Shown in pieces: positions 53,101 through 64,000 of a DNA stretch of 64,000 bases. Location: positions 14,541,866 through 14,605,865 of the forward strand of contig JACGWO010000011.1 of the NCBI GenBank assembly GCA_034509735.1. The letters are read 5' to 3'. Source of the DNA: Sesamum alatum (Eukaryota > Streptophyta > Magnoliopsida > Lamiales > Pedaliaceae). Below the pieces are notes generated by a model that worked only from the letters and a program-made list of their open reading frames with translations, was not told the DNA's origin and did not search any database. How positions within the stretch are numbered: position 1 is the first letter of the stretch; each line of letters starts with the position of its first letter. Both the position numbers and the translations under genes were made by a program.

Positions 53101-54114
53101 GAGAATTGAGTCAAAATTAGCTTAATTGTGGTCAAACTTCGTTTTGCTACATATATATAGATATATATATTAATCTATATTTTTTTCTTGTTATCTATAT
53201 ATAATATTTCAAAATTATACTTTATTGTGTTTTAAACATCCAACAATCATATCAGTTATATTACTTATATTTACGAAATATTATCACTACATATAAAATA
53301 TTAGTGAACTATATTATAATAAAGTATAACTAATAAATAATTCGGATAAATGTATAATAATTTATCTTTATCCAAAAGATTTATAATCTTTTTAAATAAA
53401 TGAATAAACTAACATTCTTCAAATTTATTTTTATATTTTTTTATTTTATTAAAATTTTAAAATAATTTTGTGTCTCTTTGAATTTTAAGTTACCTTGTAA
53501 GCAAGTATATTTTATTTTTATTTAAATTAGATAAATGTTAGATTATTTGATTTTATAAAGATTTACAAATTTGTTCATAAATTGGTTAGGAATGCAATCT
53601 AAATTCAAACTTATTTTTACATCTTTCAATATTTTTTTTATTTGTGATTATTATCATATTAAATTTTAAATTTTTTACATATAAAAATTTACTTTATTTA
53701 TAATGTTTTATCGTATTAGCTTTTAGCCTTTTATAAACCCTAGTTCTCCGGTGTTTCTTTGAATTTTATTTTTCCATGTAAGAATATATATATTTTTTTA
53801 TTTAGTGTTGATAAATGTTCCATTATTTGAATGTATCCCAAAGATAAATTAGTTAGGGATATAATTAATCTAAAATTCATTTTAACGTTAAATAATACTC
53901 TTGTAATTGTTTTATTTTGATACAATGAATTATATATCTTTGTATTCTACATTCTTCTACTAAAAGTGTTTCTTTCTAAACCTAGTTACTATAAATGCAT
54001 TCAAATAAAAGTCGACGCGTTTGAATCTTGACATAAAATCATGAAAAAGAAATAGGTAGAAAATTAAACTTCATTCGTATTTAAATTTAAAAGCATTGCT
54101 GGAAAATAATTTTT

Positions 54115-54485
54115 TATTGTCTCTAATTATTCCGATCATATTTTTGGTCAACGAACTTGTAGAAGACTTCCCTGAATAATAAATCCCATCACTCTTAACC
54201 ACCCAATAGTGTTGATGGCTAGATGGTCTTCTCAATGTTTTTTTAAAGACGTCAAAAGCTTTATCATAAGGTTCCCACCAGAGATGACAAAAGAATAAAG
54301 TGTTTGGGAGAAAATTAGTGCAAAATCTTCAATGAAAATCTTGATTGGTAGAAAGCGCATGATATTCCAAATCATCTTCTTTGGATGCACAATAAAGGTT
54401 CAACGACGCAGAATTCAGAGGGAGATTATATGATGCGAACAACTTCTTCTGGTGTGTAAGAACATGCTTGGAGAATCTTGACTTC
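54115..54485 (-). pseudogene. S1-type self-incompatibility protein homologue (SPH), decayed copy 1
   Basis: One minus-strand frame reads through the hallmark order of plant S1/SPH proteins: YNLPLNS, then LNLYCASKEDDLEYHALSTN, QDFH, NTLFFCHLWW, DKAFDVF, and HYWVVKSDGIYYS near the end. S1 proteins are small secreted proteins, the family of the poppy pistil determinant. A TGA at 54331-54329 falls directly after QDFH, where the family normally has an aromatic residue. A second frame disturbance is likely near the tail (a change of frame restores a KYD-like ending). No clear signal peptide is attached. I call it a pseudogene. Confidence 0.8.
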
Positions 54486-54589
54486 TGTAAAAAGAAAAAG
54501 CCAGAGGATTTTAACCATGGTGCATCTCATTTGAGTAATATGATGGCTAAAGATGTTCGCTAGTTTTCATCTTTGAAGTTCCTTTTGTA

Positions 54590-54837
54590 AGCAATCAGCC
54601 ATGCCGTCACAACTAATGGGAATTGTAGTTCACATTCAAAAGCTTGATCCTTAAGACCCCACCAAAAATGACAAAAATACAAAGTTTTCGGGATGAGATC
54701 ATCGCAAAAACTATCTTAATTGGTAGAAAGTGTATGATAACTTAAATCATGATCTTTGGATGCGCAATGCAAGTTCACGACACAGAATTTGGAGGGAGAT
54801 TGTTAATTATGTGAACAGTTTCTTTTGTATTGACCAT
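54590..54837 (-). pseudogene. S1-type SPH homologue, decayed copy 2 (partial)
   Basis: A second copy lies about 380 bp upstream of copy 1 on the same strand. It begins at an ATG (54837-54835) followed by TVHIINNLPPNS, which is the first strand of an S1 domain. It then shifts frame into LHCASKDHDLSYHTLSTN, meets a TAA, and resumes as LYFCHFWWGLKDQAFE before similarity is lost. At least one frameshift and one in-frame stop make it non-functional. The two copies are a tandem duplicate pair. Confidence 0.78.
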
Positions 54838-54840
54838 GCT

Positions 54841-55830
54841 TGATTAATATTTATTTTAATGCATTCATTTGGTGTAATACCTGACAATGCAAGTTAATAA
54901 AGTTATAAGTACAAAAAAAGAATAATAAAACCAGAGAAATTATTATTAAGTCATAAAAAGGCAGAATAAATACTGAACTTACCAATGAATTGTAAATCAT
55001 TAACATTACCGTTGATATGTGATATATTCTTGTAGATACGAATATCACCGGCAATTTTCAAAACTATCTACATCAAGTTTGAAAATTCTCACTGTCACCA
55101 ATTAAAAGTATAACTGTACGGATAAATTTGAAGGTTGAAAGAGAATTCTTCATGCTAATGTTGCATAAAAGTACACAATATTGTGGTTAACTTTTGTGTT
55201 GTTTCTGTATACCTACTATTTATAATGATACAAACTTGTTATCTTTTTAGTAGTTTGAATTTGAACGAGAATAGTAGCTAATTTTTGATAAATTGACTTA
55301 TCTTTATCATTACATAAATTTTAAAAGTTATTTAAATTTACTAGATAATCAGTACATAATTTTCTCTACGATATGATTAGATTTTTTTTGGATAAACGCT
55401 AATAATTGTACAATAAAAAAAATTATATTTATATTGTCAACAAATACATTTGTTATATATATATATTAATTAATATTTTTTTTCTTGTTATCTCTATATA
55501 ATATAGGATATATATTATTTCAAAATTATACTTTATTATATTTTAAATATCTAAAAATCATATTAATTATAGTATCTTATATATACGAAATATTATGTAT
55601 GAAAGACTATCACTACATAAAAAATATTAAGTGAACTATATTATAATAAAAATTAACTAATAAACAATTCGAATAAGTGTATAATAATTTATCTTTATTT
55701 AAAAGATTTATAACATTTTTAAATAAATGAATAAGTAATATTCTTCAAATTTATTTTTATATCTATTTTTTTTTTTGGTTTTTTTTAAAATTATTATCAT
55801 ATTACATTTTATTTTTTCTATAATTAGTCA
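54841..55830. repeat. Duplicated block X, copy B (no Helitrons)
   Basis: Shares TGCAAGTTAATAAAGTTATA, GAATATCACCGGCAATTTTC and many other stretches with copy A, in the same order. It directly abuts the SPH pseudogene copy 2 and looks like its 5' flank. Confidence 0.88.
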
Positions 55831-55831
55831 T

Positions 55832-56340
55832 TGTGTAAGTGCTAACATTGAGAATGATGATGGCCCAAAACTGGGGTTCTAAGCCCGAAATATGAACCTC
55901 AAAGGCCCAAGTTAACAAGAACTAATGATTGGGCTGCTGCAGACGAATTGGATCAGTTGTTCTGATTCGATTAATAATTATAATTGTAGTGAATTCGAGT
56001 CTCACAAGATGTATATAATTTGTTGTAAATTTATTTTAGTTTATTATTTTATTTAAGTTTGATTGTTACTAAAGAACTTATGGATGCATTAATTGATTTA
56101 TTGGAATATTAATGTAATAATATAATTATCATTCTCATAAACAAATAGAAATAATAGTAGTTTATCCTATTCTTATTCTTCACATTGAGTTTGATAATTT
56201 TAATTGTTTGCTTCGAAAAAAAAAAAGAGTCAAATAAGAATTAAATTAAAAAAAATCAGCAAAAATAAATGATATTTATAACTTCACAAACAATATTGGA
56301 GCAGAAGCAATTGAAATATTATAAGAATTATTTAGTACGA
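55832..56340. repeat. Duplicated block Y, copy B
   Basis: Matches 47534-48010 with a few percent divergence and small indels; directly follows block X, copy B. Confidence 0.85.
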
Positions 56341-56999
56341 TTTCCTAATACTTTTCAACGTTGTACGTAACAGAGACTTATCAATAAAATACTTTGCTAT
56401 AAAAATCAAGATAATGTAGAAATAATCTAACAATCTCACGAATTTCTTGACCACGTTATTAATTATAATAAAAAATCAAACGTAAATTAAGAAACCCTAG
56501 ATCGTCCTAGGACACTAGCAAATGATCACTCATAATTATATTTTGGACAACTTTAGCAAAAGTACAATTAAAATCAATTTGATGTGTTGCACGTTGCACC
56601 AAAGTCAAGTTTCAATCAATAAAGATTAAAGATGAATAAAAGCTTAGTGGAGTGCACAACTTACCCAAACTTTGCTCATATGATTTTGATGATTTTTTCA
56701 ATCATTTTTCTGTTGTTTTGAAATAAATTGCAACAATTTTTAGAGTAAAAACAAAAAAACCAACTATTGACTTACAATAATTAGTTTTTGGTGTATTTAA
56801 GATCCATTTTCGAACTCTAAAAATAATAATTTTAGTAATTTAACTTTTTTTTCCGTCATAATTCTCACTATTTTTTCTTTTAGGGGTGTTCGTTGTTTGT
56901 TCATAGACTCCAAAATTTCAAAAAATCATACCACGGCTCGGGAAAGCGGGCCCCAATCCGGACTTGTTCCATTTATTTTTGAAAATATTTTTTCTTATT

Positions 57000-57269
57000 T
57001 ATATATCCTTAAATAATTTTGCATATATCCAACTTATATAAAAAATACAAAAAATAAAAGATTAGTTGGATGAACTATTCCTATTATATAATTCATTTTA
57101 GATAAACAAAACTATGTTAAAAGTACCTAAGTGTACAATGATATTAGTTGTTACTTATAGAAAAAGCTAGTTGAATATATTATTTGTGTTATGTAATTTA
57201 TTTTAGATAAAAACTATGTTAATATAAAATGATATTATTTATTGAGAAATAAAAAAATTAGATGCATGT
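57000..57269. repeat. Diverged tandem repeat, second locus (left part)
   Basis: Same unit family as 5130-5520; continues at 58584 after interruption by the Mutator-like element. Confidence 0.65.
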
Positions 57270-57279
57270 ATTGTTTATA

Positions 57280-58573
57280 GGCTAAAATGCATAAAACTCC
57301 CTTGTGTTTTGAAAAGTCGGCTAAAAATCCCCTTCTGTATTAAAAATAGGTGAAAAACCCCCTTGTGTTTTGTAAAAATCAGCTCAATCGCCCATCTCCG
57401 TTAAAACACACTAATGGCGTTAACTTTTTAACAAATTGACCGTTATGCCCTTCCTTATTATATATTATTCTTCATTTTAATGACCGTTGGATCTTGATTG
57501 TTATATCTGAGCCGTTAGATCTATCTATTAATTTTGACCGTTGGATCTCAAATTTATAAAAAAATCAATGGTTAGAGTTAATTAATTAAAATAAAATATT
57601 ATAAAAACAAATATTATTATTTAATAAATAAATTCAAAATTAATCCCCCCACAAAACCCACGCACCGCCCCCCCTCCCCCGCCGCGCCTCCCACCCCCAA
57701 CCCCCAACCCCCAACCCCTACTGCCCCTCCAACCCCTACCACATAAGGGGACGACGGCGAGTCACCCAGATTCAGGGGCGACGCCGTCGCCCCCAATCTG
57801 AGGCGACGGCGGCGACCGTCGTCCAAGTTTTTTTTAATTATTTTTATTTATTTTAAAGTTTTCTAATTTTTTTTAATTTGAAAATAATTATAAATTTAAA
57901 TTAATTCAGTTATTTTAATAATAGTTTAAATTTTAATACTATTTATAGTAAATAAAGACAATTATTTAAAATTTTTTAATTAAAAAATAATTTAAATTAA
58001 TTAATAATATATAAATAATTATTAACATTTATGTTTGTATTTTGAAGTAAATATATTTATAAAAACTTGTTTAATTATTAACATTTATATTAGATTTAGA
58101 TATTTATTAATACATATATTCATTAAGATATTTAAATTTAAAAAATGAATTTATTATATTAATTTTTGTATTATAATTTTAATTTAATATTTCAATTTAA
58201 ATTATAAAACTTCAAAATGTTTATATACTTTTTTATTTTTAAGTAAATATATTTAAAAATATTTAATTTTTTACATATATTCAAAATATAAAAGAAACAC
58301 ACTCAAAACAAGTCAAAGATGCACTTAGTCAAATATATAGGCCCCATAAGGGTATTTTTATCAAAAGTGCACAAGAAAGGCATAAAAAAAGGCTAGAAAA
58401 TAACCCCACACGCACAACACGCGCGTGCAGTACACCCTCCGTTAATTCATAACAGAAGGGGTGTTTTTTGCTGATTTTTATAAAACACAGGAGGTGTTTT
58501 TGCCTATTTTAAAAATACAGGGGGGGTTTTTAGCCGACTTTTCAACACACAGAGGGGTTTATGCATTTTAGCC
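57280..58573. mobile_element. Mutator-like non-autonomous element, 1294 bp, exact 10-bp target duplication
   Basis: ATTGTTTATA at 57270-57279 and 58574-58583 flanks long inverted ends: GGCTAAAATGCATAAAACTC and complement GGCTAAAATGCATAAACCCC, continuing with GAAAAGTCGGCTAAAAA in both, over more than 100 bp. A GC-rich core (57645-57830, CGACGGCGGCGACC) stands out from the AT-rich body and could be captured DNA. No transposase. Confidence 0.88.
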
Positions 58574-58583
58574 ATTGTTTATA

Positions 58584-58900
58584 TTATATATTTTATTGTA
58601 TATTGAAAACTATGTTAAAGTACTTAAATCTAAAATGATATTATTTACTAAAAAAAATAAAAACTTACTTGAATGTATTATTTTTATTATATAATTTATT
58701 TTAGATCAAAATATATATTAAAGTACCTAAATTTAAAATGTTACTTAATAAAAAAAATAAAAAATTTAGTTGAATGTATTCTTTGTATTATGTAATTAAT
58801 TGTGGACCGTAGGATGATATTACTTATTGCGAAAATTAAAAAATTAGATGAATGTATTCTTTATACTATTTATTTCATTTATATCAAAAACTATATTAAA
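58584..58900. repeat. Diverged tandem repeat, second locus (right part)
   Basis: TAAAATGATATTATTTACTA and AGTTGAATGTATTCTTTGTA units continue the array begun at 57000. Confidence 0.65.
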
Positions 58901-59360
58901 TTATCTATATTTTTGACGAGACTACAGTAATCTCAAGTCAAATTTTCAATAGATTATATTTAGTTTAATGGATTTGAAATTGTAAAATTCGAATTTGTAA
59001 TAACAAATTATTTAAGCTTGTTTGGATATCTCTAAATTTAGAGAGCTTCAGATCATTCAACTATAATTTTACTTTTGAATAATGAATCATGAACTATTAA
59101 TTTTAAAAGAGAAAGTTATTAAATTATTTTTCTATTAAAATAAAAAAAATGTTATTTTCTCGAGAAACGAGAAAACATTTACATTTACTGCAAAAAATAT
59201 TCGTAAACAAACAGGCCCTTACCTCCAACATTCCACCTTTTCTTAAATCCCTATTTCTTGTTGTAAATTCCAATTTCAAATTTCCCCACCATTCAGATCT
59301 ACTGTTCTTTTCTCCCTCACTTCCTCCCACACTCCTCTGCGATTGCGAAGCTGTCTGCAA

Positions 59361-62300
59361 ATGCCTCCCACTGAAACTGACGCCGATCTCAGAGTAGAAT
59401 AATCTCTCTCTTCCTCTCTGTAGTTTGGAAGTCATTTGAAGAATTTCTTGCACTACATTTTCAGTTCAACTTACTGTCTAATTTGTGCGTGTTGTTCTTT
59501 ACAGAGATCATCGAATAATCCTGCTACTCTTGGTATGAGGTAAGAGAAGAACAGTGTTGAAATGTGGCTTTTTCCGACTTTTTTGTTGTATTGTACAATG
59601 TGGTGAGGGAAAGATAAGGAAAAAAGAAAACTTTTTTTTTTTTTTTGTTTTTGTTTTTTGTTCCGGTTTTTTTGGATGTTAATTTCGTTGCATTGTTCTT
59701 TAGTGAATATGCGTTTGCGGATCTCAACAACCTGGAGCACTGCGCCAAGTATTTGAACAATACACTTGTCACCTTTGGCTTCCCCGCGTCACTCGATCTC
59801 TTTTCTAATGATCCCGTTAGTATCATTTTTTTGTCTTTTGGTGGTTGTAAGATTTTTTTACATTTTAAGTTTATATATATATATATATGTGTGTGTTTGT
59901 GTAGTTATGTGTTCTTATGCGGATACAAAATGGAAATAGGTATCAGTAGCGAGGACTTGCAATTGTATATATGCGTTGTTGCAGCAGAGACAGAGGGATG
60001 TTGAATTTAGGGAGTCAGCCAACGAGCAGAGGCAACGGTACTATTCTTTGTACTAAGTATCCTTACTGTAGATTCTTACATCTTTGACTATTTCCACTAT
60101 TATGGCTTGCTTTTGTGTTATGGTTTGTACTTTTATCGGCTTATTTATTCATTGTAATTTTGATGTAGTACTTGTTTGGGCTGGGTTTGCTGATGTAAAA
60201 ATTGAAATGATTCGACATAAAAAGCTATAGACTGATTTTTAACAAGAAATCCCAATTCTTGGGATGATTAGATCTCAACTAGCTTCTAGGTTTTGTCAAA
60301 TGAGACTTAGATATAGAGATTTGTTTGAACAAGTTAATTTCTTTGTGCTTACATCTTGACTGAAATTGTAAATCAAGCTATTGAGCTTGTTTTTGAAATT
60401 GATGGAATTGTTTCTGATATGGTTTAAGCTCTTTGATCTACAGTTAGTATCGATGAGTGTACTATACTGAACTTCAATCTTGATCCCCATAAAAGTAAGG
60501 AGTCAATGATTATTTTGCTGACAATGGGAAGAAAAGCACAACACTATGTTTGGTCCAAGGCTGTTCCCTAAACATCTCACTCTTGACCACGGAATTAAGT
60601 TTTTCCAATTTTTGAGTTTAATATAGTAGCAAGATTATTCTATGTTGTAATCTGGTTATATGATACTCTACCATGCTTAATTTAGCCCAAAAGTGGTGCT
60701 ACTGAATAGAAGGTAACTTATTTGTTGAATGAAGATGTTGACGATTTGTTAAAATGAGAGTAAACCATCAAATGATGTGTAAAATCATGTGGGAGTAATT
60801 CCATAGACAATTACTAATCACATCAGACATAATGCACTCTTCACTATTTGGCTTTTCCTCAACTTCTGGTGAGAGGATGACTTACATGCTCTTTTTTCCC
60901 TTTAAAGACTCTTATCAGATATTTCAAGATTGGAAGCTAAAGTTGAGAGGTTGGAAGCGCAGTTATCCGCGAAAGATAGAGAGATAGCCACAATGACTAG
61001 AACGGTTCGTCCAGCATATTCATATTGGAAGGATCAGTTGAGATGTGGTTTAACTTTTCTCTGACTTTGTGAGGAAATCCATGTAGGAAGCTAAAGCTAC
61101 AGCTGCTTTCAAGTCTCAAATTGATAAGTTGCAGCAGGAGCGAGATGAATTCCAGAAGATGGTTTTGGGTAATCAGGTTTACTCTTCACCTTATTTGCCT
61201 CATTGCCTTGTCACACTAAGCTACTCATTTCCTTATTATTGATTCTGACATTGTACTTGATAACCCAGCAAGTAAGAACTCAGCAGATTCATGAGATGAA
61301 GAAGAAAGAAAAAGAGTACATAAAGTTGCAGGTATGATGCTTTGGTGTGCCTTATTAACCTCTTAAGGGAAATATAAAGCTTCCACATTGGATAATCACA
61401 TGAAGAGAGTATGAACAAGCATATCTAGGTAATTAACATGCCATTTCTTGCAGGAGCGGCTTAATCAAGTATTAATGGAGAAAAAGAAGGAATCTAGGTC
61501 AGGCATGGAAATTATGAATTTACTACAGGTATTACATGTTACTACTATCTCCTATTCCAGTTCAAAATTCTTTTTCCTAAGGGTCTATATTGTGCAATAG
61601 AAAGAAGGGCGGCAGCGTGGGACCTGGAGCGGAAAGAAGACTGACAATGATTTCTACAAAAAGATTGTAAGTAATGTCATAAACTCATTTAAGTTTCTCT
61701 ATCCACTTGCGACTCTCCCATTAGCCATTACTGTATGCTGGCTGTAGGTGGATGCTTATGAAGCAAAAAATCAAGAATTGGTGGCGGAGAATGCTGATTT
61801 GAGGGCATTATTACGGTCAATGCAGGTAATTCATCTAATGATATAATGAATTCCATAATCTTGGATGGTGGATTTTTCTGTCCTTTTTTATTTTTGTTTC
61901 TTTTAACTATTGAAAACAGGGATGCAGCCAAGTTTTATGGTTTTTTTTTTTTTTTTTGTTGGGCATTATTTAGAATTTGAATCAAACAATAATAGCCAAG
62001 TTTTACGGTTTGGGGTTGAAAGTTCCATTTTTATTTTTTATTTTTATCTATTTCACTTTTCACTTTTCATTTCAAGCTATCTTTTAGGATGGGTAATGCT
62101 TGGATTCCCATTTTCATCGAAAAAGTCTGAAAAAGCACAGTTCAAATTTCAACGCATTTTTCAAAATGAGATTACATATTTCCAACCCAATCATTATTAT
62201 CTGTATCAGTTTGCCACCCCTTTAATCAGAAGGGGCACCGACTATTTTTGTCAACATCTTTTAGAGTTAGATAAGTGTCCATTTTACTCAAACCACACTC

Positions 62301-64000
62301 CCCATAATTTGTCAATACGATTTGATAAATGTAATTGTAAATTTGAACTTTGCTGTCTTATTTTTTATAGTTAAGATGCTGCAAATACATGACGATTTCA
62401 TCCACTGCCATTTGAAGTTTGTTAATCATGGGCCTCTCTCATCCTTTGGCCATTAGTTGTCGTGTATTAGACAGGTTATTTGGATCATTAGAATAGAACA
62501 CTTTTGACATTTCAAATGAACTTTGTTCCCAAGCACAGTTTGTCATTCATGGAATGCATGACTTGCATTCATCAGAAGCCTCAACTTCTTTAAACATGTA
62601 TTTGCTGATGAATTATTGGCTCCAGGTTGATATGCGCGAATTCTTAAATGCTCCAAATGGGAAGCAGTCTTCTCCAGTCAATACCAGGGTGGATTCTGAC
62701 CTGTCACAGTCCCCCTTGGGTGGAAAGACGGTATGTCCAAATGTTGTGAAAAAAGATATAAAGTATTTGTTGAAGGCTAAAAACCTCCATATGGTAAAAT
62801 AAGTTATCTTTTCATACTTCACAGGACATGTTTGATCTGCCTCTTCACATGGGCAGAGATCAAATTGAAGAAAGTCTCCGAACAAAGATGACTTCAATAA
62901 AGGTAGAATTCAGAACTAATCTTGATGTATTTGATGAGAGAATAAATTCAATGTAAATTTCTTGACAAGTAGCAATTGTTTGTTTTGTGAATTCTGCTAT
63001 TTCAAATATGAAGGAGCGGATGGTTCAGCTTCAAGATGCACAGAAGGCTGCAGAACTAACTTCTGAGGTGTCAGAAAGAGAACTTGAGCTGGAAGCTCAG
63101 CTTGTCGAAGCAAGGAGCATAATTCAAGAACAGGTACATAATGTTGTTTGCAGTGCAGCTCATATGCTTCCTCTAGAGATGGTTTAGTGTAGATGGGAAA
63201 ATTTTGTGCCACTAGCATGCCCCAATTTATTTCACCGCCTGCAAGTCCACTATATCGTCAAAAGAACATCAAAGAAACCAGTGGAGTCTCATTCCTAGGA
63301 AATCTTACTAATCAACTATTTCTTCTTTCATCATTGATTCTTCTTTTGGCTAGTCATGTTTTTTGTTCTTACAAGTTCATCCTCTCTCCAGATGTCCTGA
63401 AATGTCTTTTGACCATTTACAACCTCTGTGTTACGCTTAAAATTGTTGATGAGTATAGCAAATTCAATTAAATTTGTATGCAGAAAGCTTGTACCTTTAA
63501 ACTTTCACCTTGATGAGCTCTATTATTTGGGTAAAAATTGGAGTTAAATCATTGAATATTTAGCACAAAAATATAGTGCTTTACTGAATTACTTTGGACA
63601 TGCTTGCATGTCTCTTTTATTATTTGGAATGTCAAAGTGGTCTATTCTTCTATTGGCGGCCAAATGCTGCTGGCATGCTCTACATCAAGTTTCTTCTTTT
63701 TAATAAACTTTGTTCGACTTCTCGGAACTTGTATATGCAATCTTTTGGCATAAAATCATTGGCATGGGTCACATTCTGTTTCTTAATAAATTTTATTCAA
63801 GTTCTTTCAACATAGTAATATAATCTCTTGGTTTAAAAGCATTTGCGTGCTTCACATCAAGTTTCTTGTTCGAACAAATTTGATTGAAGTTTTGGAAGTT
63901 TCCAAGAGCAAATAGTGGCAATTTTCCTTCACTATATCGCTCTATCAGGTTTGTATCCGTCACATCTTGACTAACAATCAACATCGTTAATTGCAGGCAT
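59361..64000 (+). CDS. MSD1: SSX2IP/Msd1-family (ADIP domain) coiled-coil protein, 5' part; runs off the window
   Basis: Exons: 59361-59393, 59505-59539, 59704-59819, 59947-60037, 60908-61004, 61087-61176, 61269-61331, 61454-61528, 61601-61666, 61748-61825, 62626-62730, 62825-62902, 63014-63133, then 63997 onward past the edge. The 13 complete exons give 349 in-phase codons. The protein starts MPPTETDAD and contains EYAFADLNNLEHC..YL (24-40) and TFGFP, then CNCIYALLQQRQRD, followed by long coiled coil (RLEAKVERLEAQL; QQIHEMKKKEKEY; LQERLNQVLMEKKKE) and EGRQRGTWSGKK. This order matches the ADIP family (human SSX2IP/hMsd1; Arabidopsis At5g57410 from memory). Family members anchor or act at gamma-tubulin nucleation sites; plant Msd1 with Wdr8 has been linked to microtubule release from cortical nucleation sites. 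The start codon follows a CT-rich leader. The symbol rests on recognition of the family, not on a search. Confidence 0.9.
63670..63900. repeat. Intronic tandem repeat of about 87 bp in the Msd1-like gene
   Basis: CATGCTCTACATCAAGTTTC, CATGGGTCACATTCTGTTTC and CGTGCTTCACATCAAGTTTC recur at roughly 63674, 63763 and 63846, each followed by an AATAAA/ACAAATTT-type segment. It lies in the 863-bp intron before exon 14. Confidence 0.6.

Larger units (their letters stand above)
50288..53161 (-). mobile_element. Non-autonomous Helitron, 2.87 kb, with internal tandem arrays
   Basis: Minus strand: 5' TCTATATATATGTAGCAAAA; 3' perfect stem CCGTAC-ATA-GTACGG followed by GGGTTGTACGCTAG; A (50287) and T (53162) flank. 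Block X, copy B lacks it at the equivalent TA-rich site near 55460. No Rep/helicase coding; the interior is about 80 percent AT (estimate by eye) with two tandem arrays. Confidence 0.88.
48994..53690. repeat. Duplicated block X, copy A, expanded by two Helitrons
   Basis: 49000-49262, 49924-50287 and 53162-53690 are collinear with the uninterrupted 54841-55830. The two gaps are exactly the Helitrons at 49263-49923 and 50288-53161. Confidence 0.88.

Noticed and set aside
52893..53135. 80-codon minus-strand frame with repeated ILNIYF motifs
   Set aside because: It results from the 110-bp tandem units in the Helitron.
59149..59397. 82-codon plus-strand frame overlapping the Msd1-like start
   Set aside because: It lies in a different frame from the conserved exon 1 (ATG at 59361); composition is that of a CT-rich leader. 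It could only matter as an upstream ORF if transcription starts before 59150.
61910..62374. 154-codon plus-strand frame
   Set aside because: It lies within intron 10 of the Msd1-like gene and has no domain; flanking splice sites join exons 10 and 11 in phase without it.

Overview
This is AT-rich nuclear DNA from a flowering plant. The two large genes are split by many GT-AG introns. Between them lies repeat-rich intergenic DNA of the kind found in dicots: CACTA, Mutator-type MITEs, Helitrons, Emigrant-like elements, tRNA-derived SINEs and one solo LTR. The N-terminus of the cytochrome P450 reductase most resembles the class II CPRs of asterids, so a Lamiales-like asterid is my guess; this is inference from memory, not a search.

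Layout. 1-15.6 kb is intergenic: a 3.9-kb non-autonomous CACTA element (1028-4912), a tandemly duplicated Helitron (6435-6961), SINEs and MITEs. 15.8-21.1 kb holds a complete 18-exon NADPH-cytochrome P450 reductase gene on the minus strand (712 codons, every splice junction in phase), with a TATA box and a GA/CT tract upstream. 21.1-45.4 kb is a repeat sea with no recognisable host gene. It includes a tandem segmental duplication (about 36.09-38.87 and 38.92-42.08 kb) carrying two copies of an Emigrant/Lemi1-like element with a small promoter-bearing ORF, nested Helitrons, a 790-bp foldback and a solo LTR. 45.9-47.1 kb holds an intronless minus-strand gene for a 361-residue hydrophilic protein with 29-residue repeats and no family I recognise. 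47.5-56.3 kb is a second duplicated region. It contains two decayed S1-type self-incompatibility-protein homologues (SPH pseudogenes) and two Helitrons whose empty sites survive in the paralogous copy. 57.3-58.6 kb is a Mutator-like element with a 10-bp target duplication. 59.36 kb to the window end is the 5' part (13 complete exons and the start of a 14th) of a plant SSX2IP/Msd1-family coiled-coil gene on the plus strand.

The genes do not form a pathway: CPR is an ER redox partner of P450s, Msd1 is a microtubule-nucleation-site protein, and the middle gene is unknown. The main interest of the window is transposon stratigraphy. Nested insertions, exact 9- or 10-bp target duplications and paired filled/empty sites allow relative dating of insertions from the sequence alone.
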